Of a stretch of DNA of 64,000 nt, positions 25,216-34,292 are shown piece after piece. Under the pieces are notes generated by a model. That model was not told the origin of the DNA. It ran no database searches and saw nothing but the letters and a program-made list of their open reading frames with translations. Position 1 is the first letter of the stretch. Each line of letters starts with the position of its first letter. The DNA comes from JAGXQV01 sp041674485 (lineage in GTDB: Bacteria; Pseudomonadota; Gammaproteobacteria; Burkholderiales; Sulfuricellaceae): contig JBAYVP010000001.1 in NCBI GenBank assembly GCA_041674485.1, positions 1-64,000 of the forward strand, written 5' to 3'. The position numbers were made by a program, and so were the translations under genes.

Positions 25216-26439
25216 TTAATACTTGGTAATCAATAGATCAAACATCCGGCGTTTGTCTTGTCCCAAACGCATATTGAGAATTTTGAACGAGCCAACATCC
25301 AACTCTCTGATCATGGACTCCAATAATGGAATATCTATCCAGAATACATTTTCTGCTATGAACATCGTTTTATAGAGCCAACGTAACGGTTCCTGTGCAG
25401 CCTTTTCAAAAGCATGCTTTACCGACATCTCCGCAGAAGAAATATCGTAATTGTTCGACACGAGACAGCGCCCGCCCGGATTCAGGGCGCTAACGAGATT
25501 ATGGATTGCTGCTTGTAAAGCCGGCTGCGACTTAAAGGCTGGCGTAACACTAGACATTAGAATCTTGTCAAAGGTGAGGCCAAGTCCTTGGCTGGTAATA
25601 TCAGACACCATGAAGTTTATATTCATGGAAGATTTCAAATTGTTTTGAGCAGCAGCAACCAACTCCGGCGACCTGTCGGTAAGCGTAACTTTTTCAACAT
25701 ATTTGCTCAAACGCTCGGCAAATAGACCGCCGGCGCCGCCGACATCAACGACACTATCCGCTTTTGCAAGCCGAAGCGTTTTCCGAATGTAGGCAAACTC
25801 TTTATCAACTGCTACCAAGTTTGAGCCAAATCGCTGAGATTGACCCAATATAGAATCAGAACTCAAGACATGGTTTAAGCCATACCATTCTCCTTTTTCT
25901 TTATGCGGAGAAATTGATTCTCTAAAAGCGGGGAGATACTCTTCAAGCGCCTCCCCAATCCTTCCGCTGCGGGCCAACAGATAGGCGCGTATCTTCTTGT
26001 AATTGTGATCAAGACCAAGCTCGTGAATATAGTCCTTTAATTGCGCCGATAAGCTGTCAAATTCGGTAAGCGATAAAGTGAGATTGCCAGCAATCTTGCA
26101 TTCAATCACGCTGGCCAAGCTGCTAAGATCTTCCGGAACAATTGCGGCCAGCCTTCTGTAAATTTTTTCCGCCTCTTCGTACTTGCCAAGCGATTTGTAC
26201 GAAAAGGCCAATATTCTGCATAGCTGAGCATTATCAAGATACGCCGCATGCTGGTTCAGTATATGGTGGATTACCTCAACCGCCTGAACGAATTCCCCTT
26301 TTTGCCGGTGAATTTCTGCAAGCAGGATCAATGCATCTATCGGAACATTAGGGTTGGCATCCGCAATTAATTGCCGCACCTCTTGCTCTGCTCCAGCCAA
26401 GTTGCCCTCATTCAGCAAATTCACTACGCCCACAAGCAT
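25216..26439 (-). CDS. TPR protein fused to SAM-dependent methyltransferase
   Basis: Residues 1-170 are helical TPR-like repeats (for example LAFSYKSLGKYEEAEKIYRR near 95). Residues about 210-400 form a class I methyltransferase with motif I VVDVGGAGGLFAERLSKY and an acidic residue at the end of strand 2 (LTDRSPE). It lies 22 bases after legC. TPR-methyltransferase fusions are frequent in nonulosonate and flagellin-glycosylation loci. It may modify the glycan or the glycosylated protein; the target is not shown. Confidence 0.78.
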   Translation of the reverse strand: MLVGVVNLLNEGNLAGAEQEVRQLIADANPNVPIDALILLAEIHRQKGEFVQAVEVIHHILNQHAAYLDNAQLCRILAFSYKSLGKYEEAEKIYRRLAAIVPEDLSSLASVIECKIAGNLTLSLTEFDSLSAQLKDYIHELGLDHNYKKIRAYLLARSGRIGEALEEYLPAFRESISPHKEKGEWYGLNHVLSSDSILGQSQRFGSNLVAVDKEFAYIRKTLRLAKADSVVDVGGAGGLFAERLSKYVEKVTLTDRSPELVAAAQNNLKSSMNINFMVSDITSQGLGLTFDKILMSSVTPAFKSQPALQAAIHNLVSALNPGGRCLVSNNYDISSAEMSVKHAFEKAAQEPLRWLYKTMFIAENVFWIDIPLLESMIRELDVGSFKILNMRLGQDKRRMFDLLITKY

Positions 26440-26461
26440 TGCTTACCTTTTCGAATGATCA

Positions 26462-27676
26462 CTATAGTTTTGCTTCTGTCGCGCAGATATTTTCTGTTGT
26501 ACCCAATACTGCGCTGCTTGGTATGTTGACCAGTCTTGATTCGAGATTCTCCGCTAACGAAACATCCATGCTTGGGCAGCCAGCGAATATCGGCAGTTTG
26601 TGCATCAGCGTCCAGGCCGGACGGGTCATGATGCCCCGGCTGTTGGTGGCATCCAGCAGCGCATCGCGCTGGTGGGCGAACCGGTTGTCCAGCAACAGTA
26701 CATTCAGCCAGTAGTTGCTCCGGGCAAAATCGGGTTCGTCAAAGAAACGCGCGCCTTCTATTCCCTTAAATGCATGGCGGTATTCCTGCGCCAGCTTGCG
26801 TTTTGCGGCAAGAAAACCGGGCAACTCTTCCATCTGGGCGCAACCCAGGGCGGCGTTGATATTGGGCAGGCGGTAGTTGTAGCCAATTTGGTCATGAATG
26901 AACAACCACTTGTGCGGCACCTTGGCGGTGGTGGTGAGGTGCTTGGCGAATTTGCCCAGCTCCTCGTCGTTGGTGAGGATGGCGCCGCCGCCGCCGGTGG
27001 TGATGACCTTGTTGCCGTTGAAACTGAGCGCTGAAACCTTGCCCCAGTTGCCGGTGTGGCGGCCCTTGTAAAAGGAGCCCAGGGATTCGGCGGCATCCTC
27101 GATTAGTTCCAGCCGGTAGCGGTTGCATACTTCCAGCAGCGGGTCGAGGTCAACGGGATGGCCGAAGGCGTGCATCGGTACCACGGCCTTGATGCGGCGG
27201 CCGGTTGCCTTGTTGAAACAACCCTGCGGGCGGATTTCGGCGATGCCGGCCAAGTAGTCCGCCAGCTTGGCGGCATCGAGACCGAGGGTTTTTTCCTCGC
27301 TATCGACAAAATGGGGGATCGCGCCGCAGTAACTCACCGCGTTGGCGGTGGCGATGAAGGTGAGGGTGGGCATCAGCACTTCGTCGCCCTGTTCCACGCC
27401 GACCAGCCTGAGGCAGACATGCAGGGCGGCAGTGCCATTGACCACGGCCACGGCACGCTTGACGCCGGTGTAGTCGGCCAGTTGCTGTTCGAAGCGGTCA
27501 ACGAATTTGCCCACCGACGAGACCCACCCGGTGTCGAGGCATTCCTTGACGTAGGTCCATTCGTTGCCGCCGAACGAGGGTTCGTGCAGTGGAAGCGATG
27601 ATTTTTCCGGCAAAACCTGGTGCAGCGCGGCCAGAATTTGCGTTACAAGTTCTGTTTGGGGTTGATCGGCTGGCAT
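26462..27676 (-). CDS. legC: LegC-type NDP-sugar aminotransferase (DegT/DnrJ family)
   Basis: The protein (404 residues) has the family markers: VVNGTAALHVCLRLVGV near 80, PTLTFIATANA near 105, LIEDAAESLG near 192 (pyridine-binding Asp), and the Schiff-base lysine at Lys223 (SFNGNKVITTGGGGAI). It should transfer an amino group to C4 of the 4-keto-6-deoxy sugar made by LegB. It lies 121 bases downstream of legB; the gap holds no gene. Confidence 0.85.
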   Translation of the reverse strand: MPADQPQTELVTQILAALHQVLPEKSSLPLHEPSFGGNEWTYVKECLDTGWVSSVGKFVDRFEQQLADYTGVKRAVAVVNGTAALHVCLRLVGVEQGDEVLMPTLTFIATANAVSYCGAIPHFVDSEEKTLGLDAAKLADYLAGIAEIRPQGCFNKATGRRIKAVVPMHAFGHPVDLDPLLEVCNRYRLELIEDAAESLGSFYKGRHTGNWGKVSALSFNGNKVITTGGGGAILTNDEELGKFAKHLTTTAKVPHKWLFIHDQIGYNYRLPNINAALGCAQMEELPGFLAAKRKLAQEYRHAFKGIEGARFFDEPDFARSNYWLNVLLLDNRFAHQRDALLDATNSRGIMTRPAWTLMHKLPIFAGCPSMDVSLAENLESRLVNIPSSAVLGTTENICATEAKL

Positions 27677-27797
27677 GAATGGGCTGGCTTAGTGATGATA
27701 CTGTTGGATCAGCTTACGCATGGTATACCGCTTTTGTTATCTTTGATAATGCGGTTCGACAAGCTCATATCACGAATGGAGGGCTTATTCAGCCCCT

Positions 27798-28808
27798 CTA
27801 AATATTGTAAATATCCGCCTTGTAGCGTTTGAGGTTTTCCGGGTCGGCAAACCAGGCGGCGGTTTCTGCAAGACCGCGTTTGAAGCCTTCACGTCCCCCA
27901 TAGGCTGGCTCCCAGCCGGTCAAGGCTTTGGCTTTGCTGTTGTCCGCCCAGAGGCGTTCTACCTCGCTTTTTTCCGGGCGCAGGCGCTGCTGTTCGGTTT
28001 CGATCTCGATCTCCACACCCATGGCTTCGGCGATGATCTTCACGGTATCGCCGATGCTGACCTCGAAGTTGCTGCCGATGTTGATGACTTCACCCACCGA
28101 TTTCTCCGATTCGGCCACGGCAATAAAGCCACGCACAGTATCCATGACATAGTTGAAATCCCGGGTAGGATGCAGCGCGCCCAGCTTGAGCTTGCGCCGG
28201 CCGTTGGCGATCTGGGTGATCACGGTGGGGATGATGGCGCGCGCCGACTGGCGCGGGCCATAGGTGTTGAAGGGGCGAATGATGGCAACCGGCGTGTCAA
28301 AGGCGTTGTAAAACGACATGGCGATCTGGTCGGCGCCGATTTTGGTGGCGGAGTAGGGAGATTGCCCCTGCAGGGGGTGTTCTTCGGTAATCGGGACAAA
28401 TTTAGCCGTGCCATATACTTCGCTGGTGGAGGTGTGCACCACCTTGTCCACCCCGAGTTCGCGCGCGGCCTGGACAATGTTCAGTGTGCCCTTTATGTTG
28501 GTGTCCACATAGGTGTCGGGGGAGTGGTAAGAGTACGGGATAGCAATCAACGCTGCGAGGTGCAGCACGACATCGCAGCCCTGCATAGCTGTTTTGACGC
28601 CATAAGGATCCCGTATATCGCCCGTAAAGATGTCGAGACTGTCACGTATTTCCTTGGGGGAGTGATCCAGCCAGCCCCAGGAATTGAAGGAGTTGTACAG
28701 CACAAAAGCGCGCACATCGTGCCCCTGCCTGACCAGTTCTTCGGTGAGGTGAGAGCCGATGAAGCCATCCGCGCCGGTGACCAGGATTTTTTTAGATTTT
28801 TGCAACAT
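27798..28808 (-). CDS. legB: LegB-type NDP-sugar 4,6-dehydratase
   Basis: The extended SDR (336 residues) has the NAD motif TGADGFIGSHL at 11-21, STSEVYGTA near 125 and the catalytic YSATK near 148, followed by IRPFNTYGPRQSARAIIP. These are closer to LegB and dTDP-glucose dehydratases than to the inverting PseB type. It would make the 4-keto-6-deoxy intermediate from GDP- or UDP-GlcNAc. It is the first biosynthetic gene of the run that ends with maf. Confidence 0.83.
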   Translation of the reverse strand: MLQKSKKILVTGADGFIGSHLTEELVRQGHDVRAFVLYNSFNSWGWLDHSPKEIRDSLDIFTGDIRDPYGVKTAMQGCDVVLHLAALIAIPYSYHSPDTYVDTNIKGTLNIVQAARELGVDKVVHTSTSEVYGTAKFVPITEEHPLQGQSPYSATKIGADQIAMSFYNAFDTPVAIIRPFNTYGPRQSARAIIPTVITQIANGRRKLKLGALHPTRDFNYVMDTVRGFIAVAESEKSVGEVINIGSNFEVSIGDTVKIIAEAMGVEIEIETEQQRLRPEKSEVERLWADNSKAKALTGWEPAYGGREGFKRGLAETAAWFADPENLKRYKADIYNI

Positions 28809-28840
28809 GGTTATGTTCGGCCTTTAAAAGCTGGTGGCAG

Positions 28841-29344
28841 TTATGATTTATTGGCCGCTTTGTTATCTTCGGCCTCTTGAATGGGGGACGGGAAATCGGC
28901 AAAAATTTCTCTGGCCTGGCGCGATAACGACAGATATGCAATAAATCCAATATTTGCCGCTGCAATCCAAAACACAAAGTTTTCCGGGTTGGCGATTATT
29001 TTAACGGGGTAGTGACTGAATGTCGCCATAGTGCTGAGAAGCAGTCCCAGTATCAAAAATTTTATTCCATGATGCCAGAGCCAGCGGATTTTTGCGCCCG
29101 CACCCGGTGAGCGGTTGAGCCGGGTGAATAAGACTATAGCGCCCGGTATGTCGCTTAGCAGCATGGGCGCGGAGGCGGCATAATCCCTTGCAACACCAAA
29201 CACATAGCCGGATTTGGCCATTGACGACATGGCCAAGAACAAGGAGTGATGGATTGACCAGATAATAATCAACCACAGAAGCGGGGTTACCTTCAGCGCA
29301 AAATTGGCATCATAGCGGTATGCATCAAATGAATTGTGTGACAT
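28841..29344 (-). CDS. Small inner-membrane protein, DUF2919-like
   Basis: The 167-residue protein has about four hydrophobic segments (near residues 19-40, 58-72, 93-112 and 121-138), with a SPGAGAKIRWLWHHGI loop between them. This size and layout suggest the DUF2919 (YfeZ-like) family, whose function is unknown. It lies 32 bases upstream of legB and after an inverted-repeat element, so it may be the first gene of the legB transcript. Confidence 0.5.
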   Translation of the reverse strand: MSHNSFDAYRYDANFALKVTPLLWLIIIWSIHHSLFLAMSSMAKSGYVFGVARDYAASAPMLLSDIPGAIVLFTRLNRSPGAGAKIRWLWHHGIKFLILGLLLSTMATFSHYPVKIIANPENFVFWIAAANIGFIAYLSLSRQAREIFADFPSPIQEAEDNKAANKS

Positions 29345-29383
29345 TTCTCTTTAACCTACTTGTTTTCTGTATTTGTTTTCGTT

Positions 29384-29479
29384 TTATCCCAGATAATCCA
29401 TTCGAGCACAGGTCGGGTTAAAACCCGACCTACAACCCCTTGATTCACAATATCTCAAGACTAAAAATTATCGGGTTTT
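29384..29479. repeat. MITE-like inverted-repeat element overlapping the gspD stop
   Basis: The left end TTATCCCAGATAATCCATT and the right end CTAAAAATTATCGGGTTTT (29461-29479) are decayed inverted copies of the ends at 62159-62275. The core GGTCGGGTTAAAACCCGACC (29411-29430) is a perfect palindrome also present in that element (62206-62225). The right end runs into gspD, giving its last residues and its stop codon. The hairpin may also end gspD transcription. Confidence 0.75.
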
Positions 29480-31525
29480 ATCCGCATCAAGTGCCGCCTT
29501 GGGTTGCGCTTTTGCCCACCCGCCCAGCTGTTTCCGAAACGCATCGGTAACCGCCACCGCGTCATTGTCATCGGCGATGATATAAGGGGTGATCAAGATG
29601 ATCAACTCGGTACGATTGCTTGTCTCCGTGTCGGTGCGAAAAAGCTGTCCCAGCAGAGGGAGGTCTTTCAGTAACGGGATGCCGGCATCACCCTGGGATT
29701 TATTATTGGAGATGAGTCCGCCGAGCAACACGGTAGCGCCATTTTTAAGGGAAAGCTTGGTTTGCAGCTTGCGGGTGCTGAAGGTCGGCGAGGTGTTCAC
29801 TCCGGTTGTGGTGGTTTGAGCCGAACTGACTTCCTGCGTGACATCGAGATCAACCTGGTCGCCCGAATGTATCACCGGCTTGACGTTCAAAACGACGCCC
29901 GTGGTGCGGTACTGCACTGTTTGTATTACGCTGCCCGTGCTTCCTGTTGTCGGGCTGGTCTGCTGGCTGGTAATAATGGGTACTTCCTGCCCCACCTGGA
30001 TGGTTGCGGTTTCGCCGTTGCGTGCCACAATACGCGGACTGGAAAGGATGGTGGCGCGGTTGCTGCTGGCCAGCGCATTGATCAGGAGGCGTGTGTCCCC
30101 CGCGCTATCAATGCGGCGATAATTAAGACCCGCGCCCCCGATGCCTAACCCACCGAGGGTGCCGGCGATGATCTGTGTTCCATCCAGCCTGGCTTCCTTG
30201 ATTAACCATTCGACGCCTAGCTGTGAGTTGTCATTCAGAGCAACTTCCGCCACGGTAACCTCGATCAGCGCCTCCTTGGAGGGTTTGTCCAAGCCCTGCA
30301 GCAGGCTGCGAATCTGCCCGTAGTCCTCGTTATTACCCTGAAAGATAATGGAGTTGCTTGCTTTGTCCACTACCACGCGTGCAAGCGCGGCGGTGGCAGG
30401 AGCTCCGGCTGCGCCCGCCGGTTTAGCACCGCTCAGGAGACTCTCCAGAGTAGCAGCCAAGGCTTGCGCATCGGTGTACTGTGCCTGATATGTGAAGAAG
30501 CTACGCCCTACACCTTTTTCATTGGGCTTGTCCAACTCCTTGGCCCACGCGATGGCGTGATCTAATATCTGTGGGCTAACGGCAAAGACAAATATCGAGT
30601 TTACTGCGGCAACCGGCAACAGGGTGATTGGCATGGTAAAACCGGCACTCACACTTGCTCCCACACTATAGCCTTCCGTCTGCAAAATTTCCGCTAGTTT
30701 TTTAGCCAATTCGTCGGCAGACCAATACAGCGGGGATATGCGAAAACTTTGACGCCCTTTCATCAAAGGTTGATCAAGGATTTGGACGGCTTCCAGCGCT
30801 GCCATCACGTCATCAGTCGTACCATTCAACAATACCGCATTGCGCACGGGGTCTTCCTGCAATTTAATCTTGTCGCCAAACATTAGCCGAATCCAACTGG
30901 CGATATCCGTATTGCGCACGGCTTCCAGTTCCACAAGCTGAAAAATTGGGCGCAAGGGAAGGGGTGTTTCCGGTAACGCGCGCCCGCGCCGAATCTCAGG
31001 TAGATAGCCAAGTGCGGCATTATCCGGCACGACACGTACCAAGCCGCCGATATCTACCACGGCAATGCCGTAACTTTTGAGCAGCAGACGGGTAGTGTTT
31101 TCTACTTGAGATGGCGTTTGCAGTTCGCCGGTGCGCAGCGTGACCAGGTCCTTGCGCTCTATCACCTTGGGATCAAGGTTAACGTTCTTTTTCAAGATCT
31201 CGGCGTACACCACCTGGATGAAATTGGGCAGGGGCAGTTGTTCGAAGGAGAGGGCGATGTCGGCTTTCTCTTCCGCCGTCACGGTCTCCGGCAGCGGGGC
31301 AGGTTGACCGGTTTGCAGGCGTTCAGGAACCGGGGGCTTGGGCGTTTCGCCGATGCGCATAGCCTGCTCGCGAGCCTGCTTGTCTTCCTGTTGCAGCGTG
31401 CTGTGCTCGGCAATTTTTTTCGGTAGGTCGAGCGGCGGGGGAATAACGGGGCTGTTGGCAACACACGCATTCAGTAACAGGCTAACCAATACCAGCAGGC
31501 CGTGCGCGCTATTTTGCTTGTTCAT
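29468..31525 (-). CDS. gspD: Type II secretion outer-membrane secretin GspD (lipoprotein)
   Basis: The start at ATG 31525 gives a lipoprotein signal (hydrophobic LLVLVSLLL, then LNAC lipobox). N-domains follow (about residues 75-400), then the secretin core with ILSSPRIVARNGETATIQVG and a C-terminal GNLISN-like VLLGGLISN...PLLKDLPLLGQLF block. It forms the outer-membrane channel for folded exoproteins. Overlaps gspC by 17 bases. The last codons (DKTR, stop) are written by a dispersed repeat end, so the original C-terminus may have been different. Confidence 0.9.
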   Translation of the reverse strand: MNKQNSAHGLLVLVSLLLNACVANSPVIPPPLDLPKKIAEHSTLQQEDKQAREQAMRIGETPKPPVPERLQTGQPAPLPETVTAEEKADIALSFEQLPLPNFIQVVYAEILKKNVNLDPKVIERKDLVTLRTGELQTPSQVENTTRLLLKSYGIAVVDIGGLVRVVPDNAALGYLPEIRRGRALPETPLPLRPIFQLVELEAVRNTDIASWIRLMFGDKIKLQEDPVRNAVLLNGTTDDVMAALEAVQILDQPLMKGRQSFRISPLYWSADELAKKLAEILQTEGYSVGASVSAGFTMPITLLPVAAVNSIFVFAVSPQILDHAIAWAKELDKPNEKGVGRSFFTYQAQYTDAQALAATLESLLSGAKPAGAAGAPATAALARVVVDKASNSIIFQGNNEDYGQIRSLLQGLDKPSKEALIEVTVAEVALNDNSQLGVEWLIKEARLDGTQIIAGTLGGLGIGGAGLNYRRIDSAGDTRLLINALASSNRATILSSPRIVARNGETATIQVGQEVPIITSQQTSPTTGSTGSVIQTVQYRTTGVVLNVKPVIHSGDQVDLDVTQEVSSAQTTTTGVNTSPTFSTRKLQTKLSLKNGATVLLGGLISNNKSQGDAGIPLLKDLPLLGQLFRTDTETSNRTELIILITPYIIADDNDAVAVTDAFRKQLGGWAKAQPKAALDADKTR

Positions 31526-31955
31526 GTTGGTAAATTCCATAGGTGAGTTTCTGCTGGTCCCGTGTAATCACGAAGAAGCGATCTTTTTCGATTTTCACGA
31601 TTTTCGCGCCATCCGGCAGCGTGGTGCCGACTTTGAGCATTTCGGCAGGCTTGCCCTCAATGGATAACAATATAAAACGCTCCGCCCCGCTCATCGCGAT
31701 GCCCAGCACATGCCATTCCGGTTCTTTGGGTGCGTCCGCCGCGACGATACCCCAGAGATTGCGCGCGTTGATCGCCTCAATGGATTTTTTGCTGTCATGT
31801 TCTGCCAGTTTCGGCAGGCTCCATGATTCGGCAGCGGCGGCAAACGCCTTGGGTGACACCGGCTCGGGCGCGCCAAACCAGCATATTACCGCAGCCACGA
31901 TGGCCAAGGTGGCAAATAACGGGTAAAGGTTGTCGTGAACGAAACGCAGGTTCAT
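31509..31955 (-). CDS. gspC: Type II secretion GspC-like inner-membrane protein
   Basis: The 148-residue protein has one N-terminal membrane helix (LFATLAIVAAVICWF) and an HR-like periplasmic domain (INARNLWGIVAADAP, LKVGTTLPDGAKIVKIEKDRFFV). GspC joins the inner-membrane platform to the secretin. It lacks a PDZ domain, so it is a short form. It overlaps gspM by four bases upstream and gspD downstream, which fits a C-D pair placed at the end of the operon. Confidence 0.75.
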   Translation of the reverse strand: MNLRFVHDNLYPLFATLAIVAAVICWFGAPEPVSPKAFAAAAESWSLPKLAEHDSKKSIEAINARNLWGIVAADAPKEPEWHVLGIAMSGAERFILLSIEGKPAEMLKVGTTLPDGAKIVKIEKDRFFVITRDQQKLTYGIYQHEQAK

Positions 31956-32575
31956 AGCGGTACCAGCTCCTTGGGCTTGGTTGCCGGGGCAGCCTGTTTC
32001 TGGAAGTAGCCAAACAGCTCCATTTCGACGCGGGGCGCGGGTTCTTTGCGCACGTTGAGTGCGCCGGTAATGATCTGCTTCTCGTTACCTTCGATTCGGC
32101 CCATGAAGTCGAGCAGGGTTGCCTGACTGAAATCGAAGCTCAGTTTGGCCTTGATTTTCCACAGGTCTGATGGGGTGGCTGTGCCAATATCCTGGTTTTG
32201 ATTGTTCGCGCCAGCACCATCCAGCACGGTGACGATTATTTGCGGGCGGGTTACAGCCACTTTGACCATGGTCGCATTGAGCCAGTCCTGAAACGCGGCT
32301 TGCGCCAATCCGGAGGTGGGCGCTTGCCAAAGCCTTCCTTCCATTTGCATGGCCATGTCCCTGGCCGGCGCTACCCGCGCTATCCATTCTGGTTGCGTCA
32401 GTTGCAGGCGCAGCCGCGTGATGGATTGGGCCGTTGCGCGGTGTTGCTGTTCTTGCTCTTGCAGGGTTTCGCGCAGCAGGAGGATGCCGTACAGCCAGAT
32501 GATGCCGACGATCAAGGTCACGCCCCAGCGTAGCCTGGAGTTGTTGCGCAATTGGTTTAGGAAGTTGTCGAGCAT
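31952..32575 (-). CDS. gspM: Type II secretion GspM-like protein
   Basis: One membrane helix near residues 17-34 (WGVTLIVGIIWLYGILLL) is followed by a coiled segment and a ferredoxin-like periplasmic domain, the GspM layout. Position between gspL and gspC supports the call. GspM partners GspL in the inner-membrane platform. A 189-base gap with a dispersed repeat separates it from gspL. Confidence 0.75.
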   Translation of the reverse strand: MLDNFLNQLRNNSRLRWGVTLIVGIIWLYGILLLRETLQEQEQQHRATAQSITRLRLQLTQPEWIARVAPARDMAMQMEGRLWQAPTSGLAQAAFQDWLNATMVKVAVTRPQIIVTVLDGAGANNQNQDIGTATPSDLWKIKAKLSFDFSQATLLDFMGRIEGNEKQIITGALNVRKEPAPRVEMELFGYFQKQAAPATKPKELVPL

Positions 32576-32604
32576 TTTTATCGTGAAAATCGCACAGCAG
32601 CGTG

Positions 32605-32679
32605 TGGGGTGGAAAAGCGTAGCGCCTTCCGCCGCATGAATCCCCTTTGGCGGATAACGCTACGCTCATCCGCCCTACG
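32605..32679. repeat. REP-like inverted repeat between gspL and gspM
   Basis: GGTGGAAAAGCGTAGCGCC is followed by GGCGGATAACGCTACGCTC (32649-32667) as an imperfect inverted repeat of the kind found many times in proteobacterial genomes. It interrupts the gsp operon and could lower expression of gspM, C and D through a hairpin. Confidence 0.6.
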
Positions 32680-32764
32680 ATCGTTCTCCAAGAGTATGGC
32701 GCTCATTTTAGACTCAAAGCTGGCTTGATGTTCATCGGGAGGAGGAGTCTATTTTTCATGCACG

Positions 32765-33808
32765 TTAGTTGCCGATGACGTCCATTTGAAACGTGACGCT
32801 TTTGGCGTCGCGCCCGGGCAGGGATTTCGCATCGCGGAAGGGGCCAGCCTGTTGCAGCACGCCTATCAGAAAGGTGGTAGAAATGTCGCCGGCCGAAGCC
32901 ACGGTAATTTTGAGTTGCCCAGACTGGAAATCCCAGTCTTTGAGGTAAGACTTGTCATGGGGCAGCACTTCCGCAACCTTTGCCATGAGGGTGAGCTGCT
33001 CGGGAAAAGGGGCGAGGGCGCGCAACGCATTGATGCGCATGAGGTGATCCAGCGCCTGGCCACGCGCCTGGATGAGCGGCTCTGCTTCGCGTTGCAGTTG
33101 CGCCTGTTGCTCGTGCAGTTGCGCCGTGGCCTGCCGCATATTGTATGAACCGAATCCGTACCAGAACGTGGGCAGCAGCAATAAAAGCATGCCCAGCGCG
33201 ATTATCAGCCGCTCCAGTTGCACGGCTTTGTCGTCTGACGATCCGGCTTCGTTCACCCAGGGCTGCAAGTTCATCAGGCTTGTTCTTGGCGCGGGTGGCT
33301 GGCTTTGCTGCTCGCCGGGCGGGACGCCCGCATCGCGCTGGAACATCAGCCATTCGTCCTGCGCCGGCAGGTGCGGCCACCAGCGGTTGCGCTGAAGTTG
33401 CGCTTCGCGCCAAAGCTGCCCTTCGTAGCCTTCGTGGCAGCGCGTCAGGCACAGGCCGTCCTGAAACGGCGTTTGCAGGACAGTTTCGGGCAGGATGCGC
33501 ACGCGCTGCGGTTTGAGCCCCTGCGCGGTGATGGCCTGCCCGGCCTTGTCCGCATCCCATCCCCAGACCAGCGCCTGTTGACCATGCCAGCCCACGTAAT
33601 AACCACTGCATGCAAAAGGCGTCCATTGCGCCAGCTCCAGGCGCAGCGCCTGGGCGCGATTCTTGGGCGGAACCTGGCCGAGGTCGAAAGTTTGAAAACG
33701 GTACAACGGGCGCGTCAAAACCCATTGCAATGCACCGAAGCGGCTTTGCGGTGCTTCGGTTTTTTCAGTGCCTTGTAAAAAACGTCGTACCGGTAAATTG
33801 AAAAGCAT
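32765..33808 (-). CDS. gspL: Type II secretion GspL-like protein
   Basis: Start at ATG 33808 is preferred over a longer frame reaching into the vapC gene. The N-terminal half (about residues 1-210) is the cytoplasmic actin-like domain that binds GspE, with the LELAQWTPFACSGYYVGW segment. A membrane helix follows near 225-245 (LIIALGMLLLLLPTFWYGF) and then a coiled stretch and a PilN-like periplasmic domain. It recruits the GspE ATPase. VapBC lies between it and gspK. Confidence 0.8.
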   Translation of the reverse strand: MLFNLPVRRFLQGTEKTEAPQSRFGALQWVLTRPLYRFQTFDLGQVPPKNRAQALRLELAQWTPFACSGYYVGWHGQQALVWGWDADKAGQAITAQGLKPQRVRILPETVLQTPFQDGLCLTRCHEGYEGQLWREAQLQRNRWWPHLPAQDEWLMFQRDAGVPPGEQQSQPPAPRTSLMNLQPWVNEAGSSDDKAVQLERLIIALGMLLLLLPTFWYGFGSYNMRQATAQLHEQQAQLQREAEPLIQARGQALDHLMRINALRALAPFPEQLTLMAKVAEVLPHDKSYLKDWDFQSGQLKITVASAGDISTTFLIGVLQQAGPFRDAKSLPGRDAKSVTFQMDVIGN

Positions 33809-33878
33809 CTGCTTGGTTGGCCAGTCGAGGTTGGTTGACAGGCGCGGATTATCCCGATTAGCGGGGGATTGGTCAATT

Positions 33879-34289
33879 TTAAGGAATAAAATCCTCCAGG
33901 CTTGCCCCTGCGCGCAAGCCGTCAATGCTTTGAAAATGGACGTCGAGTGTCAACAGTGCGGTGCCGTGTTCCAAACTACTGGCGGCAATCCACAGGTCGT
34001 TGGTTGGAATGGGCTGGCCTTTGCGGCGTAGTGCTGCATAAACAAGTGCATATAGATCGGCGGTGGCGGCAGTACTGGAAACCACTTTCACGCGCGGCGT
34101 GTTAATAAACTGCGACAACTCGCTGCGATTGGCGCTCTCCCGCTGCCCCGCAGCAAAGCCACCCAACAACTCACCCAACACGGTAGCGCACACAATAATG
34201 CTGGGGGCGTACTGCAACACGGCGACTATTTGCTCGTCGCCACGCTTGAAGGCAGCGTAAGCGTTGGTGTCCAAGGCGATTGGGCGCAT
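33879..34289 (-). CDS. vapC: PIN-domain toxin (VapC/FitB-like)
   Basis: The PIN fold is seen from MRPIALDTNAYAAF (Asp7), a conserved Glu in TVLGELLGGF, and C-terminal acids in PTNDLWIAAS and LLTLDVHF. It begins three bases after the antitoxin stop. This second VapBC-type pair is inserted in the type II secretion operon between gspK and gspL, on the same strand. Confidence 0.88.
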   Translation of the reverse strand: MRPIALDTNAYAAFKRGDEQIVAVLQYAPSIIVCATVLGELLGGFAAGQRESANRSELSQFINTPRVKVVSSTAATADLYALVYAALRRKGQPIPTNDLWIAASSLEHGTALLTLDVHFQSIDGLRAGASLEDFIP

Positions 34290-34292
34290 GGG

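Noticed and set aside
11930..28808. Pseudaminic acid pathway
   Set aside because: The dehydratase is LegB-like, a NeuC/LegG-type hydrolysing epimerase is present, and no PseG- or PseH-like gene is seen.
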